Shown: positions 41,670 through 55,401, numbered from the stretch's first letter. The stretch is 64,000 nucleotides of DNA from Onchocerca volvulus (GCA_000499405.2 HG738138.1:1426001-1490000), one strand, 5' to 3'. Translations and numbers: made by a program. The notes: a model not told the origin generated them from the sequence alone.

Positions 41670-43689
41670 AAATAGTCTTAAAGCTGACGACTATCGCTTA
41701 AGCAGTAGCTCCGAATTGGTCAGCAAACCGGACCTGCCCCATATCTGGCAATCCATTACTTCGCTCATTCACCGCAAAAGATGCATTCACGCTTGCGCTC
41801 ATGAATTACAAAATTCGCTAACATTCAAATTGGCGATTCGCGCCAAGACAAAACTATCACAAGAAATCATGTTTTTTGCAGAAATGCACGTAATTTAAGC
41901 AAAGAAATCTCAATTGCGCCTTGGAATGGCTCGAAAGTGAAATGAATCAATGATATGAAGCTTCGCCAGTTTGATTTGGTGCTTGTAAGCGTGGAGCTTA
42001 TAACATCAGAAAGATTTTAGATTAACTTTGTTTGTGCATGAACTATTCAGAAGTACTTCTGAATATTACTTACGTGAATTGATCACTGCCTTACGTGAAC
42101 CATTCGAAATAGGGTTCACGTTCGACGTAACGGCATCTGTACTACTCGGAAAGCATTTAGCAGTTAAACTATTCCGCTTTAGGCATTCTGAGCTATGTTG
42201 CGATGATAAAGCCAGGCAGTTATTTTAACCATTTATTTCACATCTTAAACCACTTAGTTTTAATCGTTGACAGGAATATTTTCCTATTTCAGATAATTCA
42301 GTTTGAGTTCGAACATCCAATTGAATTTATGAATCTGAAACAATGGGGTAAATTTGCATGGAATACCCACCTTAATAATCTATCTCTAAACAGCGAAAAT
42401 GGAACTTTTAGTAGTTTTTTTTTAAAAAGTACTTTTATTACTTTTTTTTTACTTTTACTTTTACTTTTCTCTCTAACCTGGAACTTTTAGCATTTGCATC
42501 AATATTCAAAGTTGATGTTTGGATTTTTCGAAGAGGACGATGATTTTGCTATAGATCCAAGTTTTTAATGGTAAATGACAGTGCAGAAGTAAATTTTAGT
42601 TAATCATTTCGGAAAATTGGTTGAGGGGTTAAATTTGAGATGATGCTACTGAAATTAACTTTTTATATTCATATATTTCTATCTCTTTTTTTTTAATTTT
42701 TCATTTCCCCTGGCATCTAGAGCATAAAATGATCATTTCCGAATTTCAGCAAATAATTGCTGAAATTCGAAAATAATCACTTTATCAAAATTTTTAAAAT
42801 TTAACCTTGGGTATTCAACAAAATCATATTGGTGTCTATTTGAATTACGAAAATGGTCTCTTTTTTACGGTGTTTAAACTTTCGGTATACTTTTCCATTA
42901 CAATTTAGAACTGATGATGATATATTGATCGTTAGCAAGAGCGCATAAGCGCTTGTTATGTGAAAATGATAAAAGATTTTAGACAAATTTTTGGAATAAG
43001 GTTTGAATTTTTGAGTAGATTTTCAAAAAGCTATAAATATTTCTTTAATTCATTTGAAGGATGAAAGAAGTTTGTTTTTTATATTATCTTAATACGAATA
43101 TTTTTATTTAGAATAAAGGGCTCAACGTTAAACCTTCTTGTAATGCGAGCGGTTTTAAATAACAATGTAGGTTATTCTATATCAAATCCGTTCCCTCTTT
43201 CAATAAATCTACAAAAATCTCGAACTTTTTGCCTTATACATATTCTGACTAAATTACTATGTCAATAAGATTAAGATGTAATTATTTATGAAAGTAATAT
43301 TGTGTTAGTCAGAATAGTTGAATAAAATGACTGCATAACTAACGACTTCGTTTTTTAAGGGAGTTATCATACAGCCATCATACCGACGAATTTCAGTTGT
43401 TAGTCGTTTGGGACAAACAACCGGCAGTGGTAAGTATGGTAAAAGCATCTCTGTAAACATTTTTTTTTTTTTTTTTTCAGCTTAATGACGAATGAAATTT
43501 TACATACTTTTTTGATTCCTTCTGAGAATTAGTTTGTCGGAAATTTTTGCATAGTTTTAGTCATTGAACATGTAGCCAATGAGAAAAAAGAGGAAACTCA
43601 AGAAATTTTTTCTGTAGGCCACTGTGTATACCATATTTGGTGTAATGAATCAAAGAAATGGTTCTTTTGTAATGATGAACTGATTCAGT
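41670..43689 (+). pseudogene. Decayed ubiquitin-specific protease (peptidase C19) gene
   Basis: Several plus-strand blocks align in order with the USP catalytic domain. They are 41,676-41,870 (helical part, SLIHRKRC...LAIRAKTKLSQ), then in a shifted frame NLNCALEWLESEMNQ up to about 41,955 (region after the DAHEF box), 42,028-42,226 (finger region, FEIGFTFDVTASVL), 42,205-42,415 in another frame (HILNHLVLIVD, FEHPIEFMNLKQW), 43,363-43,432 (RISVVSRLGQTTGSG) and 43,617-43,688 (GHCVYHIW...WFFCNDELI). The last two join as AGTG|gtaagt to ctgtag|GCCAC and recreate the His box, nearest the USP37/USP29 group. Frame changes, a stop after CDDKARQLF, lost zinc-binding CxxC pairs and no visible Cys box (GNTCY) indicate a pseudogene. 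A working gene with missed exons is less likely. Confidence 0.65.
42044..42065. repeat. 22-bp perfect palindrome
   Basis: A perfect self-complementary sequence centred on agtact (arms tattcaga and tctgaata) lies inside the decayed protease gene. No function is implied. Confidence 0.9.
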
Positions 43690-44414
43690 AAGTTGATGGA
43701 ATATCGATGCAAAAGAAGAGTACTGCTGGATATACTTATTTTTACCTTAATAGGTGAGATCTTTTCTGTCCTTTTTAAGATTATTATTACTCGTGGAAAG
43801 AGAGAAAAAAGGGGTGTTTTTTGTCAATTTTTTTTCTCAAATTTTTTTCTATCTCGAGCTAATTCTAATAATAAAATAAATCTCATAGGATTTTTCTGCA
43901 TATATCTTAGAGCATCTCTTTTATTTCAATTTTCTTACTAGACTTTCCTTATTTAAGAATCTTTTGGAGAACTATTCGAAAGTGACTGACAACAATGGCA
44001 GCATTACAACAACATATTTCGATCACTTGTTGCTGTATAAATTTCGCGGAAATTGATCACTCGCACTTAAGACATTAATCTGTTACATTTTTTGTTTACT
44101 CAAATCAGATTTTTTGTTACCATTCGTGCTATTCAATGAAATTTTGTTTATTGATAGTTTTTTCCTAAAAATTTTTGCAAGGATATGTGCGATCTTTACT
44201 ATAATAAAATTTCATCTATTCTTTGACTCTAGCAAAGCTTTTGTGAACAGTAGGCGCTGGTTTATATTAATCTCCGTCCCATTTCCTATGTGACTTTTGT
44301 GACTATCATTACGGTATCTCTGTTTCAATACTTATGGATGCATTACTGTATATTAATCTTCATTTAAATCGCTGTACTACTTTTTCAAAAGATGTTGCGT
44401 TTGACAAATTTCAC

Positions 44415-44752
44415 TTTCATTTATTTCGGAATGTTTCCGTTGTTACGATAGAAAAGTGCGCAAATACGGCGTAAGCATTCTGTCCGGATGAAAAATCGAC
44501 ACAAAGCTGATAGTATAATATGTATATTTTTTTGTATCATCATACATTCACCTTCTAATTCGTTTGAATATGTAAATGGATTTGATCAAAAGAAGTGTTG
44601 CATAGACGTTTGGAAGTATGGTTATTCTTTGCGCGAAAAGTATATTCAAATTCGCCAATTCACATATCGATCATGTTGGTCTGTTATGTTCTTTGGACTC
44701 GATTCTCAGCCTTGTCACGGTGAAATACGTACAGAAAATTTTGACGTTAACA
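44415..44752 (+). repeat. Dispersed direct repeat, copy 2
   Basis: The partner of 40,989-41,330. It has an extra stretch of about 11 bases (near gaagtgttgcat) compared with copy 1. Its frame stays open through DVWKYGYSLREKYIQIRQ, FTYRSCWSVMFFG and onward to 44,760, so this copy is the less damaged of the two. The family is not recognised. Confidence 0.8.
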
Positions 44753-45304
44753 GATGTTAATAAGCGACGGAACGTTACAGCTTTTTTACTTATTGTAACT
44801 TGAAAGTAGTCTTACGCATATGATTTAGTCATTTTCTGACATCTATCTATTTTTTATCGCTTAAGTCATGCGACACGTCTAATTTAAATAAGCAGCTTTA
44901 TCTTCAGATTATGCTTTGTCGTAATTTTTAAATTTCAAAAAAAAAAAAAAAAAAGAAAACGTATCGATCGGATTTTCTTCTTCATTAACAACCAAATAAG
45001 AAAATATTCTAGCTTTTATCAAAATGTTAATTTTTTTCTTTCGACATAATTTGACAAGTTATTTAGGCTTCAGCATTTGTCATTGTTTCGGGTAAAGCTA
45101 AAGACTTCTCCAAGATTATTAATCCATGTTTTTAAAGCATTATTTTTCTGTCAGGAAGATTTCAATAACTACAATAATTAACGTTATTTAATTGAAATTA
45201 ATGAGATGGAAAAATGGAAAAATGACAATAATATCTCGAACTTTTACTAAGATTGACAGAATGAGGGAAAAAATAGTGTTAATGAATACATTGCTGAAAG
45301 CTAT

Positions 45305-45770
45305 AAAAACACTTCATTGATGAAAATACTAATACAGCGGTAGAATCTAGGAGGAAGGACGATTCAAAAGCCGCTGCAATTAACCTCACCAATCCTGTTA
45401 TAACTAGCTTTTCACAAGCAATTTCAGGTCATGAAGAGAAAAGAATTGAAGTTGACCCCAGCAAGAAAATATCTGCAAGTGAATGAAGTCTGTCATCAAC
45501 ATATTTAAATCAGGAAAACTGCGTAAAACAGTCTTAAGCATTGTTAGGATGTGCGAAAAAACAGGGGAGCCAATAAGATCAAGATCATCTAGCTAAGCTA
45601 TAAAAACAAGGTGTAAATTCAGATGTTGATTGCATAAATGAAAACATTTTTAAAATCAGAAAAAAGATTTTCCAATTTTAATTTCCCACAAAACAACTGG
45701 CCGAGAACAGTAGAACTGAAATTTCTGACACAGACAATTTGATGACAGTATTAATAGTCAAGAAAAATTG
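45305..45770 (+). pseudogene. Coding-like relic of unknown family
   Basis: Three consecutive open stretches with protein-like composition follow each other with frame changes and stops: NLTNPVITSFSQAISGHEEK ending at TGA about 45,484, then in another frame KSVINIFKSGKLRKTVLSIV to TAA about 45,594, then QGVNSDVDCINENIFKIRKK with an internal TAA, followed by QLAENSRTEISDTDNLMTVL. Charge and Ser/Glu content suggest a disordered or nuclear protein. It may be another part of the same decayed gene as 41.7-43.7 kb, or a different one. Confidence 0.4.
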
Positions 45771-48668
45771 ACAGTTTACTGCTGCACAAGGTCTTATGTC
45801 CAATAGGAAATTTTACTGAAGTTGGCTCGAATTATATTCATGAATTGAAAATTAATGTACTTGCACGGTAAGTTCCGCTTTTTCTTTTTTCAACCAATGT
45901 ATATTGGTAAGTATATCGACAAAAAAAAAAAAAAAAAATAGAAAGGGAAGAATTTTGGAAATTAAATCAATGATCCAAGTTTTTTTTTCGTTTTCCTTAA
46001 AAAGCCATGTTTAACAAATTTTAGACAAGATCACGGTACATCGGAAATCTAATCATGATTAATTTTTCAGGTTGGCAGATTTTTTCAATCAGAATCCATT
46101 ATAAAATTCAAACATTCAACAATACCACAACAGCAGAGATAAAATAATCCCCGATTTGCTAAGGAGTAGTTAAATCAATCCTGGTATCTTCTTGGAATCA
46201 CTTTTTCTTTTCAGTACTAATTCAGTGTTATCAGCTTTTATTGAAGCATAAATGTTTTAGTTTCATTAGACAGTATTGTTCTAGAAAAAAGATTTTCATC
46301 CTAAGTGAATCGCTAAATCCTCTCCAGTTCCGGATCTATATTTAATTATCACTACTTAGTGAACCAGGAAGTTAGGTTTTGCTTGCGCTCAGAATAGATG
46401 AGCGATTGATGACATGCATTGAAGTACTTTTATGATTTGAACTTGTTTTACGGTCATTTGACCAACTGTTCAACAGAAGCCAATTTATTTGAAAATACAG
46501 TCAATTTGTCATTTTGATCATAATTTCCATTCACTAATAGATTTTATTTTACTTTAAGCTTTCAAAAGCCTCCATTAAAAATCTGCTATATAGATAAAGA
46601 TCTGCGCTTCATGACTGTAGAATAAATTATGGCAATTGGTTAATCTTTTTAGAAAATTTACATTAGAAACTTAATAGAAACTTAAGATAAGAATTAAAAA
46701 ATTGTATAAAATAAATTCAAAAGCAAGGTGAGGTGCAGAAATAATGCAGAAATTTTGCTGAGAATTAATAGCAGCGCTTGAAATTTCTTTAAAATTTTAA
46801 ATCAGATTTAGGTATTCCTAAGATTTAGACTATTTGGATAGTTGATACAGTTCCTCATATTTCTCTTACTCACTTTTCTCTGGACCATTTTTTGAGAATT
46901 TTACTTAATTTTTATTAAAATTTTTAGAAATAAGTATTGAAAAATATCGCATTGGTGAAAACGAGGGATCTATCCGTTGTACGAAAATAATCTATTTTCT
47001 CCAGTACTTGTACCTTCGGTACAAATATCTTTTATATTATTTGATATTGTGGAAAATTTTTTGATAGAAAAAACTACAACTTCTTTGGACTGAAAATTTT
47101 GGTACGAGTAAGTTGCTTGTTGTACTTCATGATGCTTCATAATGAAAAATTAAATTTAGATTGGAGCATCCCTTAACAAGATTATCCTCAATAGCTCAGT
47201 TGATAACAGTGATGCGAATTTTATGTAAGAATATTTTCAACCGGAAGTAAATTTATTTGCTTATAAAATCTTTACTTTTTAGTTAGTCTCAGAAAAGCAC
47301 ACTCTTTATAATGGAAATAAACTTTCGTGGCATTATCACGAAAGCTTCTTTTTTTTTCTATTTATTATTATTATTATTTTTCTTTCTTCAAATAGGATTC
47401 TAAATTGAAAGCAAGAAATGGAGTGCTGACATTTGTGAAAATTTTGGTTTATTATTGTTTTTTAATTGTTATGGCGTTGCGAATCTTTGTTCTATTCAAT
47501 TGTTTTAATCAAAGAAAAGAAACGATGACTTAATGATTTTAAATATTCCGATACTCGTATCGATATTTCTGTAGATCATATTTATATCTGGCTAGTATTG
47601 GTGATACAGTGATATTTTCCTTCACTTCATATATCATATATGATTTGAATTGTTTTACTGTTTTGTTGATTTTTGATAAAATAAAATAAAAGCAAAAAAT
47701 CGCTAATTTTGGATTGTGATAATCGAAATATAATTTTTCGATCAAACATCTTCGTCGTTGATTATTTTTCATCATATGTTAATGAATGGTTATTGAAATT
47801 TCATGAATAATTTAAGGAAGTTATCAAAGAATGCTTCTATTGCAATCTTGTTTTTTCTTTTTCCTTCTTTTTTTTTTTTCTTTTTTGCATTCCAAACATG
47901 CAATCGGTGGGACATATCATGGCAGGGATTTTAAATATGATGCATCTTTTACTTCCATAATGTATTATTTAGAAATTGGCTCTTTTTTTCTCCTAGCTTA
48001 AAAGCTAGACATTACTTTTAGATTTCAGGCATATTTTATCACTTTCTATTAGCAATTTGAAATGGTTATCCACTGAAAACATTAATTGCCGAATAGTTTT
48101 AGTAATTAATTACAATGATAATAAGATTGAATGATAAAAGCAATGCTTGAATTTAATTTTCGTGTTACATTTACTTCTTCATTATGCAAAACTTTTATTG
48201 AATTTCAGTAAGTTTAAGTTTCATGATGATATGAATATTCAAATATGTTAAGAACATCATTAATTCTTTTGTTTATTTAATTTTAAACTTACACTTATAA
48301 TTTGTTCGAAAAAAAAAAAAAAAAGAAAAACAGAATTCTCAATAATCATATAAATAATGAACATTTTTCTGATCGTTTTTTTTCTTTTTTTTTTTTGATC
48401 TTTCCGATTTTTTCTCTTTTCTTTGTTTGTTTTTTCTCAATTTCATCAATTTTCTTAAATCGAATTCCATTTAAAAAAATATGATGGATGAGGAAAAAAA
48501 AATTAAGGAAATAAATTATAAAAAAAAGTGTAAATTAAAATAATTGCAAAAATTTATAAGCATAAATGTGTCATATTTATGTGTTCATAAATATTATATG
48601 AAAAAAAAAATTCTTTTTTACTAAATTCTTGACATTTAAATTGATCTTTATATGAAAATGTCATTTAT

Positions 48669-48699
<31 letters not shown>

Positions 48700-50708
48700 T
48701 AACAGAAATTGATCGAAATGAAATGAACTTTTGGCAAATGCTTAGGTTGAACTTTAGAAATAGCACGGAAGGAAGTAAGGAAGGAAGGAAAGAGAAAGAA
48801 GGAAAGAAGGAAGGAAATGATAATAATACGCAATATCTTATAGCAGCAATAAGTAGTATTATAATATTTAGTCATTTGCAATTGAACGCTAAAATTAGAG
48901 TTAGAAGGCTGGAAATTTCCAACAAGCTAAGCTAATACCTAATGATCGTTGTTGTTGGAACATCTGAAATGCGTCGTTTGTCGTTGTCGCTTTCGTTGTC
49001 GTAAGCTAGAAGGAAATATTAATCGATAATTCTTATGGATTCTTTAGAGAAAATTCCCGGAAGAAGAAGAAAAGGAAATAAGTTAGGTGATAGAAGATTA
49101 ATGCCGAAGGGAAAGGAGAAGAAAGGAGGAAAGGAGGAAAAAATGATGAAGAAGAAGAAGGGAAGAGAAAGGGAATTTGAGATAAATAGGAGGAAAACGA
49201 AAAGGAACGGTTCAATGAATAGTTTCACTCCTTCTTTCTTCCTATCCTCCTCCTCTTCCGCTATTCCTTCTCCTCCTTTACTTTTCTCTCAGTCTACCTC
49301 CTCCTTCTTTCCTCTTCATCTTCATCTTCATCACCATCACCATCATCATCATCATCATAAATTATTTTGCTTTTCGAAGCAACCGTGATAAAGTACAGCC
49401 TGATTTGAATAAATTTTTCACAACTTGAAAGCTATTTCAAGTTTTATTTAAATTATTTCTCACACTTCCGCTATAAATGAAATCATTCGATTTTCATTTT
49501 GAATAATTTCATTCCTCAATGATTATTTAACAATTTGAATATTTTCAATCAATCAAACATATTCATCTATCAATATTTTTATTTTATTATTTATTCCATA
49601 ATTTAACTCATTTTATACTTAATTACTATACTAGTATAATTAATGGAATCATTATCATTTTTTCCTTTTTTTCTTTTTTTTTTTCTTGAAATGGATAATA
49701 TTGATGGAAAAATACAGAAATAAATATTACTAAAAAAAAAAAAAAAGTGGTATTATTACAACGACAAAAATAACAATATTAACAACAATAATTTCTATCA
49801 CTACTATTAATACTATTATCATTATTGCTATTATTACTATTACTATTACTGATAATACTGATAATCTGTTAATGTTAAATTTTCTTTTTTGCAATTTATC
49901 AAAATGTTACTCTCATAACAGGTTATTTTTTTTTTTATGCATTATACTTAGTTGCATATCACATCTTTAAAAAAATAAGAAATAAAAAAAATAGAAAACT
50001 TTAATACATTCCATCAGCTTAACAGCTCTGATCAGCGGCGATACCATTCAACGCAATGTTTTAAATCATTTCACTGATTGAGGCAGATGTTTGTTATCCA
50101 TCTATCTACTTTGCCCCTAAATTTTGTGCTTCTTATATTGACACATATGATTGGAATATATTAATTGGATGAATATTACCTTTAAGTTAAAAGAAAAAAA
50201 TTATTGTTTTTAAGTTAATTTTAAGTCCTAATTTATTAAACATAAAGGAAGGCTTGATTGATTAAATTTGTCATAGGATTAAATCAATTACCTCTCTCTC
50301 CCTCTTTTTCATTCTTTTCACCTCTCTTGCAATATCGTCTTTTCCTTTTTAAATATTTATAAAACATAACTAAATATATATATTAAAAGATTATGGAAAG
50401 AAAATAAAAATAGAAGAGAAGGAGGAAAAGAACCTTGGCAATATGAAATGAAAATAATTCTGAAAGGAAATTCTAAACAAGGAATGATTGATTAGAATCG
50501 AAGTAACAAATTCGTATTAATTTACATCATTTTTTTTTTTTTTTTTTTCTCAAAATACTGATAGCTTCAGTGTTAACGTACGTTTCTCAATGGATAGTAA
50601 AATTTTATAATGGTACAGTAAAACTTATAATATTAGTGGTACTAATTTAATGAAACAAAGTTAACTTTTTTACTGCTTTATTGTTACAGCGTTTGATTTA
50701 TTCTTTTA
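45771..50708. other. Intergenic spacer with simple repeats
   Basis: No supported gene. It includes a (TA)n run at 48,668-48,697, GGAAGG-type purine repeats at 48,765-48,820, GAAG-rich purines at 49,060-49,200, the matching pyrimidine-rich block 49,230-49,300 and a (CAT)n run at 49,318-49,358. The purine-rich ORFs here are repeat products. Confidence 0.5.
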
Positions 50709-51150
50709 AACCTGTTATTACAGAATACTCTTTTAACCTACTGCAATAGAATACTGTATTATCTGCTATTGTAGAATGCCGATTATTTGCTGCTGTAGGA
50801 TACTGTACTGGCATGTTATTGTAGAATAATATATTAATTTGCTATTTTAGAATATTGTTTTAACCTGCTATTATGTAACATTGTTAACCTGATTGTGGAA
50901 TACTACCTTAATTTGCTATTATAGAATATTGTGTTAATCTGCTATTTCAGAATGCTGTTAACATGCTATTGTAGAATACTGTACTGATTTGATATTATAG
51001 AACACTGTATTAACCTGCCATTGTATAATAGTGTGTTAACTTGCTACTACGGAATATTGTACTGATCTGCTACTGTAGAATACTATGTTGACTTGCCATT
51101 TTAAATACTGTGTTATCCCAATGCTATTGTGGAATACTGTATTAACTTGC
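50709..51150. repeat. Diverged 26-bp minisatellite, about 17 copies
   Basis: Tandem units near the consensus aacctgctattgtagaatac plus tgtgtt, length 24-29 bp, recur without gaps from 50,709 to 51,150. No two copies are identical, so the array is old. Confidence 0.88.
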
Positions 51151-54100
51151 AACAACAATTATTTTTCACTTATATTTACGAATGAATGACTTGATATATA
51201 AAAGTTTTATCAATTTAGACATTTTATGCAATTCTATGAATACGGAAAATAGGAAGTAAATGGAAATAGGCGATGAAAGGATAAAATTAATGAATCATCT
51301 ACGTCCCACCTTAATTTTAATTCATTAGCATGCAGTAAATCTTGTTGTTCAAATTAATGATGTCTCGATCAATTTGTTGATGTTTTCATTTCTTTTTATT
51401 TTAAAACCAAAATTAGATGTGTTTTGGCTTAAGCTTTAGATTTATCTTTATGAGAAAACTTCAAAAATGTCTATCACATTTGGACACACTTTGTTACGAT
51501 AAGTTTTGTATTTTTTCAAACTTTTTCATGATAATCTCTTCTTCCAGCAATATTTTGGTACACATCGCAATACTTGTCCCCCAATATCCCGACACGTATC
51601 GTCGTATACATTTGGAAAAATTTGTTGAAATAAAAAACTTTTTTTTTTTTCTTTACATTATAGTTCGTTTTATCAATTTTTTATATGCACATATACATGC
51701 TTACATAGATAGACACCGAAAACACCTAGATACATTGCACATTTCAATATTTAAAAACGTATATATAAGTAAATCATTACATATCATCCATGAAATTCGT
51801 ATCAATTTCAGAAGGAAAAAGGGATGTTTTAGGAAAGATATGTGAGAGATTGTTTGCCGATATGTGAATAAAATATTAATGTTATGCAAAGAGATGATTT
51901 CTCGAAATAGATGAAATGGCATATCTATGTCATTTCAAAGTTTATCTAGTTTGATTTATGCATAAGATAGTAATGTCAAGGATTATATGCATTTTTCGAT
52001 TTTAGGAATGAATAATATGCTATGAAAAAATTTATTAATTGTTTTCCATCATCTATATAGTATTTTATTTCAAATTATTTGCAAATTTTTTTTGTTCAAT
52101 AATAAAAATTAAATTAAATTTCATTGAAAAATGATGTAAATTGAATTATAACAATTGTTTTGCATAATTTAATCGATTTTTGGAAGTTGTATGTTAGTTG
52201 TATGAAATTTTGCAAGATGTTTAAAAGCTTCAATCTTGTGTGAAAAAAAAAATAAAAAATAAACAAATAAACAATGAAGAGAGGGAGCAATTGTAACGGA
52301 AAGAACAGGTGATAAAAGGAGGAAAGAATGGAAAAGAAAAAAAAAAGATCAAGGGATTATTACTATTATTACTGCACTGATACACCTGACGTTCCAGACT
52401 TAGAAGTTCTTCTTCCCTCTTCCTTGAATATGAAACTTAAGGTAGTATGAGACTCATGAGTTTTAGTTGCGGCAATATTTTTCATCTACTAAATTTCTCT
52501 TAAATCACATAATTACTACTATTATTAATTATTATTATCATTATCACCACTATTATTATCATTACTATATTGATTACTATATTGAAGTGATAATGATGAT
52601 GATGATGACATCGATGACGTAATCAATCTTCATTTCGAAACTTAATTTCTGCCACATCATTTGTTGATCTTTTTTATTTTATTCTTGAAAAATTTATTTT
52701 GTTCCTTTTTTTTTTTTTATTTTTATCAGATCAAACTACCTGCCATCATGTAAAATATAATCTGTAAAAAACTTTTGTTTTTTCTTTTTTCTTTTTGTTC
52801 TTTCGTACAAAGGATCTCTTTTTTTTTTTTTTTTTTTTTTGAAATTAAATTCTAATATCGGTATCTTTATTGTCATATTCATCTTTCTTATTTATTTGTA
52901 TTACTTGATAGATTCATTTATCAGCTGATTTTGCTTAAATTCATTTTAAAAAAAAAACGAAAAAAAAAGGAATTCGAATTTTCATTAAATTATGATAAAA
53001 ATGATTGATTAAATAATTTGGTACTAAGCCTAAGCATATAAATGTAAGTATTATTTGTAGGCTAAAGTAAGCATCGATAAGGATTAACTTAAATTATTCC
53101 ATTCATTTTAGATATTATTATTTGATAATTTAATTATTTCGGCTATAGTTTTTTTAATTTTTCAATTCTTCGGAATCGTTGCAAATGAATAAAAAAATGA
53201 TCAGTTTTGCTATCTTTTTCAATAATTTGATTTCGATAATTTATTGATGTTATAAATGATTTTTGTTTACGGTACGTAAAAATGGTGGAAAATTGGGATA
53301 TAAAAAGCGTCAAAAACATGGAAAATTAAAATTCGTAAATCTAATCAATAAATTGATTTTCTCAAAGAAAAAAAAAGCAATTTTTAGATTATAAATAGAG
53401 TGTATGTTTAATTTCAAACAAATTGCCTACTCCAACATTCAGCTAAGAAGTTTGTATCAAACATTGCTGATTGACATATCCAACTAATTCATCTGACTAC
53501 TGACTATCTGTCTGAATCAACAAAAAAAAAAAAAAAAAACACAAATAGCGATAGAACCCAATAATATTGATTTTAAAATTAAATTTATCAACAATCAATT
53601 TGAAATATGCTAAAAAAAATTGGTAAAGTATATATGTAATCAAATTAAATTATCTATTTTATATCTTCTAATCTCAACCAAATAATCCATTTAAAAAAAA
53701 TTTATTGAAAAAAAGTAAGCAAATGAAAGGAAGAAATTTAAAATTCTTTTTTTCTTTTTTTTGTTCTGTGTCAAGTGATTTATCCTAAAAATTAGTAAAT
53801 TATTAATCAAATTTCATTATTAATAATGAATAATTTCTTCTCTTTACTTATCCATTTTATATCTTTTAACAAAAAAGTTTCCTTTCTTTTTAATTTTAAT
53901 CAAATATGTTTTTCTAAACATAGAATAATGAAAATTTACTTTACGGATTATACGAATATCGAATTTTTATATTTTCCGATTGATTACGTATGAATTCATG
54001 TTCTTTGTTGTTTACTACTAATTCTTTCTTTTAATACTAAATCATTTCATTTTGAAATTTTCTTCCCATTACTCCTTTAGAAAAAAAAAAAGATTTTCCT

Positions 54101-55400
54101 TTTTGTTTTGCACAAAATATTTGAAAAATTGCAATTTGTATTAAAAAAGAAAAAGATATTTATGGAAGATTTCTTTAAAAATATATTTTTCATATTCAAA
54201 AATGATCAAACTCTACCATTTTTTATTATTGCAAAATTAAACAATTATTATTCTGATCCCAGTAAATAATAATACAGCAAGGTAAAAATTAAGTGTAATC
54301 TTCATTTAATTAATGTTTAAAAAAATTTTATGGGAAAATAACAGAAAATTAAATATAAAGGGTAAAAGTTTTCTCTCAAAAAAAAAAAAAAAAAAAATCG
54401 CAACAAATTCGTAAATTTATGATAAAAAATTTTTTTCGTTTAAAGATTCTACTAGTTTATAATAGATTTTTAACGAAATTCACGCAAAATTTAATCTACC
54501 CAATTAACATCATCCCTTTTTTTTTTTCATTCATTCATTTTAAAATTTTTATTAAATTTTTGGATTAAATTGTTCGATTTCCATGTGCTACTATTATTAT
54601 TATTTCTATTGATAATCTACAAATCTGAATTTGCTAGACAACTTAAAATTAAAATTAAATTCAAAATGAAATTTAAGTCATTCTTCAATCGGCTAAATTA
54701 GTCAAAAATAGATTAATCATTTCAGACCGATTTTCTTTCAAGCTAATTTTTTCACTCGATTTTTTTTTAAATAGACCACTTTTTTCATATTTAATTTTTT
54801 TTAAAAAATGTTTACCGAGGCGAAAATTTGTCATACATTTGTTAAGAATTGTCATAATTATCACTAACTTTATCAATTAGTTTTTTTTTCTTTTGAATTA
54901 ACTTTTATTCCAAATTTTTGTAAATGGGTTAATTTTCTCAACCAATTTTTGCTAACTTTTCAATCAGGTTCATTTCAAATAGTCTGACTTTTCTATCCAA
55001 TGTTTGTAACTGAGTGAATATTTTCAATCAATTGTTGATCTTATCATCTTCTTCATCAGCTTCATCTTGTCAGTTTATCAGCTCATCAGCTTATCAGCTT
55101 AATTGGCTAACTTTTTCAATCAAATGTTTTCTTTACGCATTTATTGGAACGAAAATTTCTCATACATATATTGTGAAATACTAAGATTTGAAAAAAATGA
55201 ATAATTTTATTTATTTTTTAAAATAAATGTGATTTGTTGTTTGTTACGTGCGTGAATGCAATATTTATGCAAAATTATGTTATTTTTAAAAGAAAATAAA
55301 ATATGACTGAAATTTATTTAATATTTTGTATTATTTCGTTAATTTTAAACCATAATTTCACTTTTTCTTGGATAATTAATAATTGGAAATTAAATGAATT
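51151..55400. other. Intergenic region upstream of Shal
   Basis: AT-rich sequence with many homopolymers. The 142-codon ORF at 51,417-51,845 includes a poly-Phe tract from poly(T) and has no recognisable family or splice context. The Shal promoter should lie here, but no motif stands out. Confidence 0.45.
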
Positions 55401-55401
55401 T

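Noticed and set aside
40989..44752. LTR retrotransposon bounded by the two 340-bp repeats
   Set aside because: I saw no reverse transcriptase, integrase, primer-binding site or TG..CA ends. The interior matches a USP, and the repeats look coding.
40900..47300. Bacterial endosymbiont (Wolbachia) DNA inserted in the nucleus
   Set aside because: The higher-complexity region reads as eukaryotic, with introns and a USP domain. I recognised no bacterial gene.
51417..51845. 142-codon ORF upstream of Shal
   Set aside because: It contains a poly-Phe tract from poly(T), has no recognisable domain or splice context, and its length is reachable by chance.
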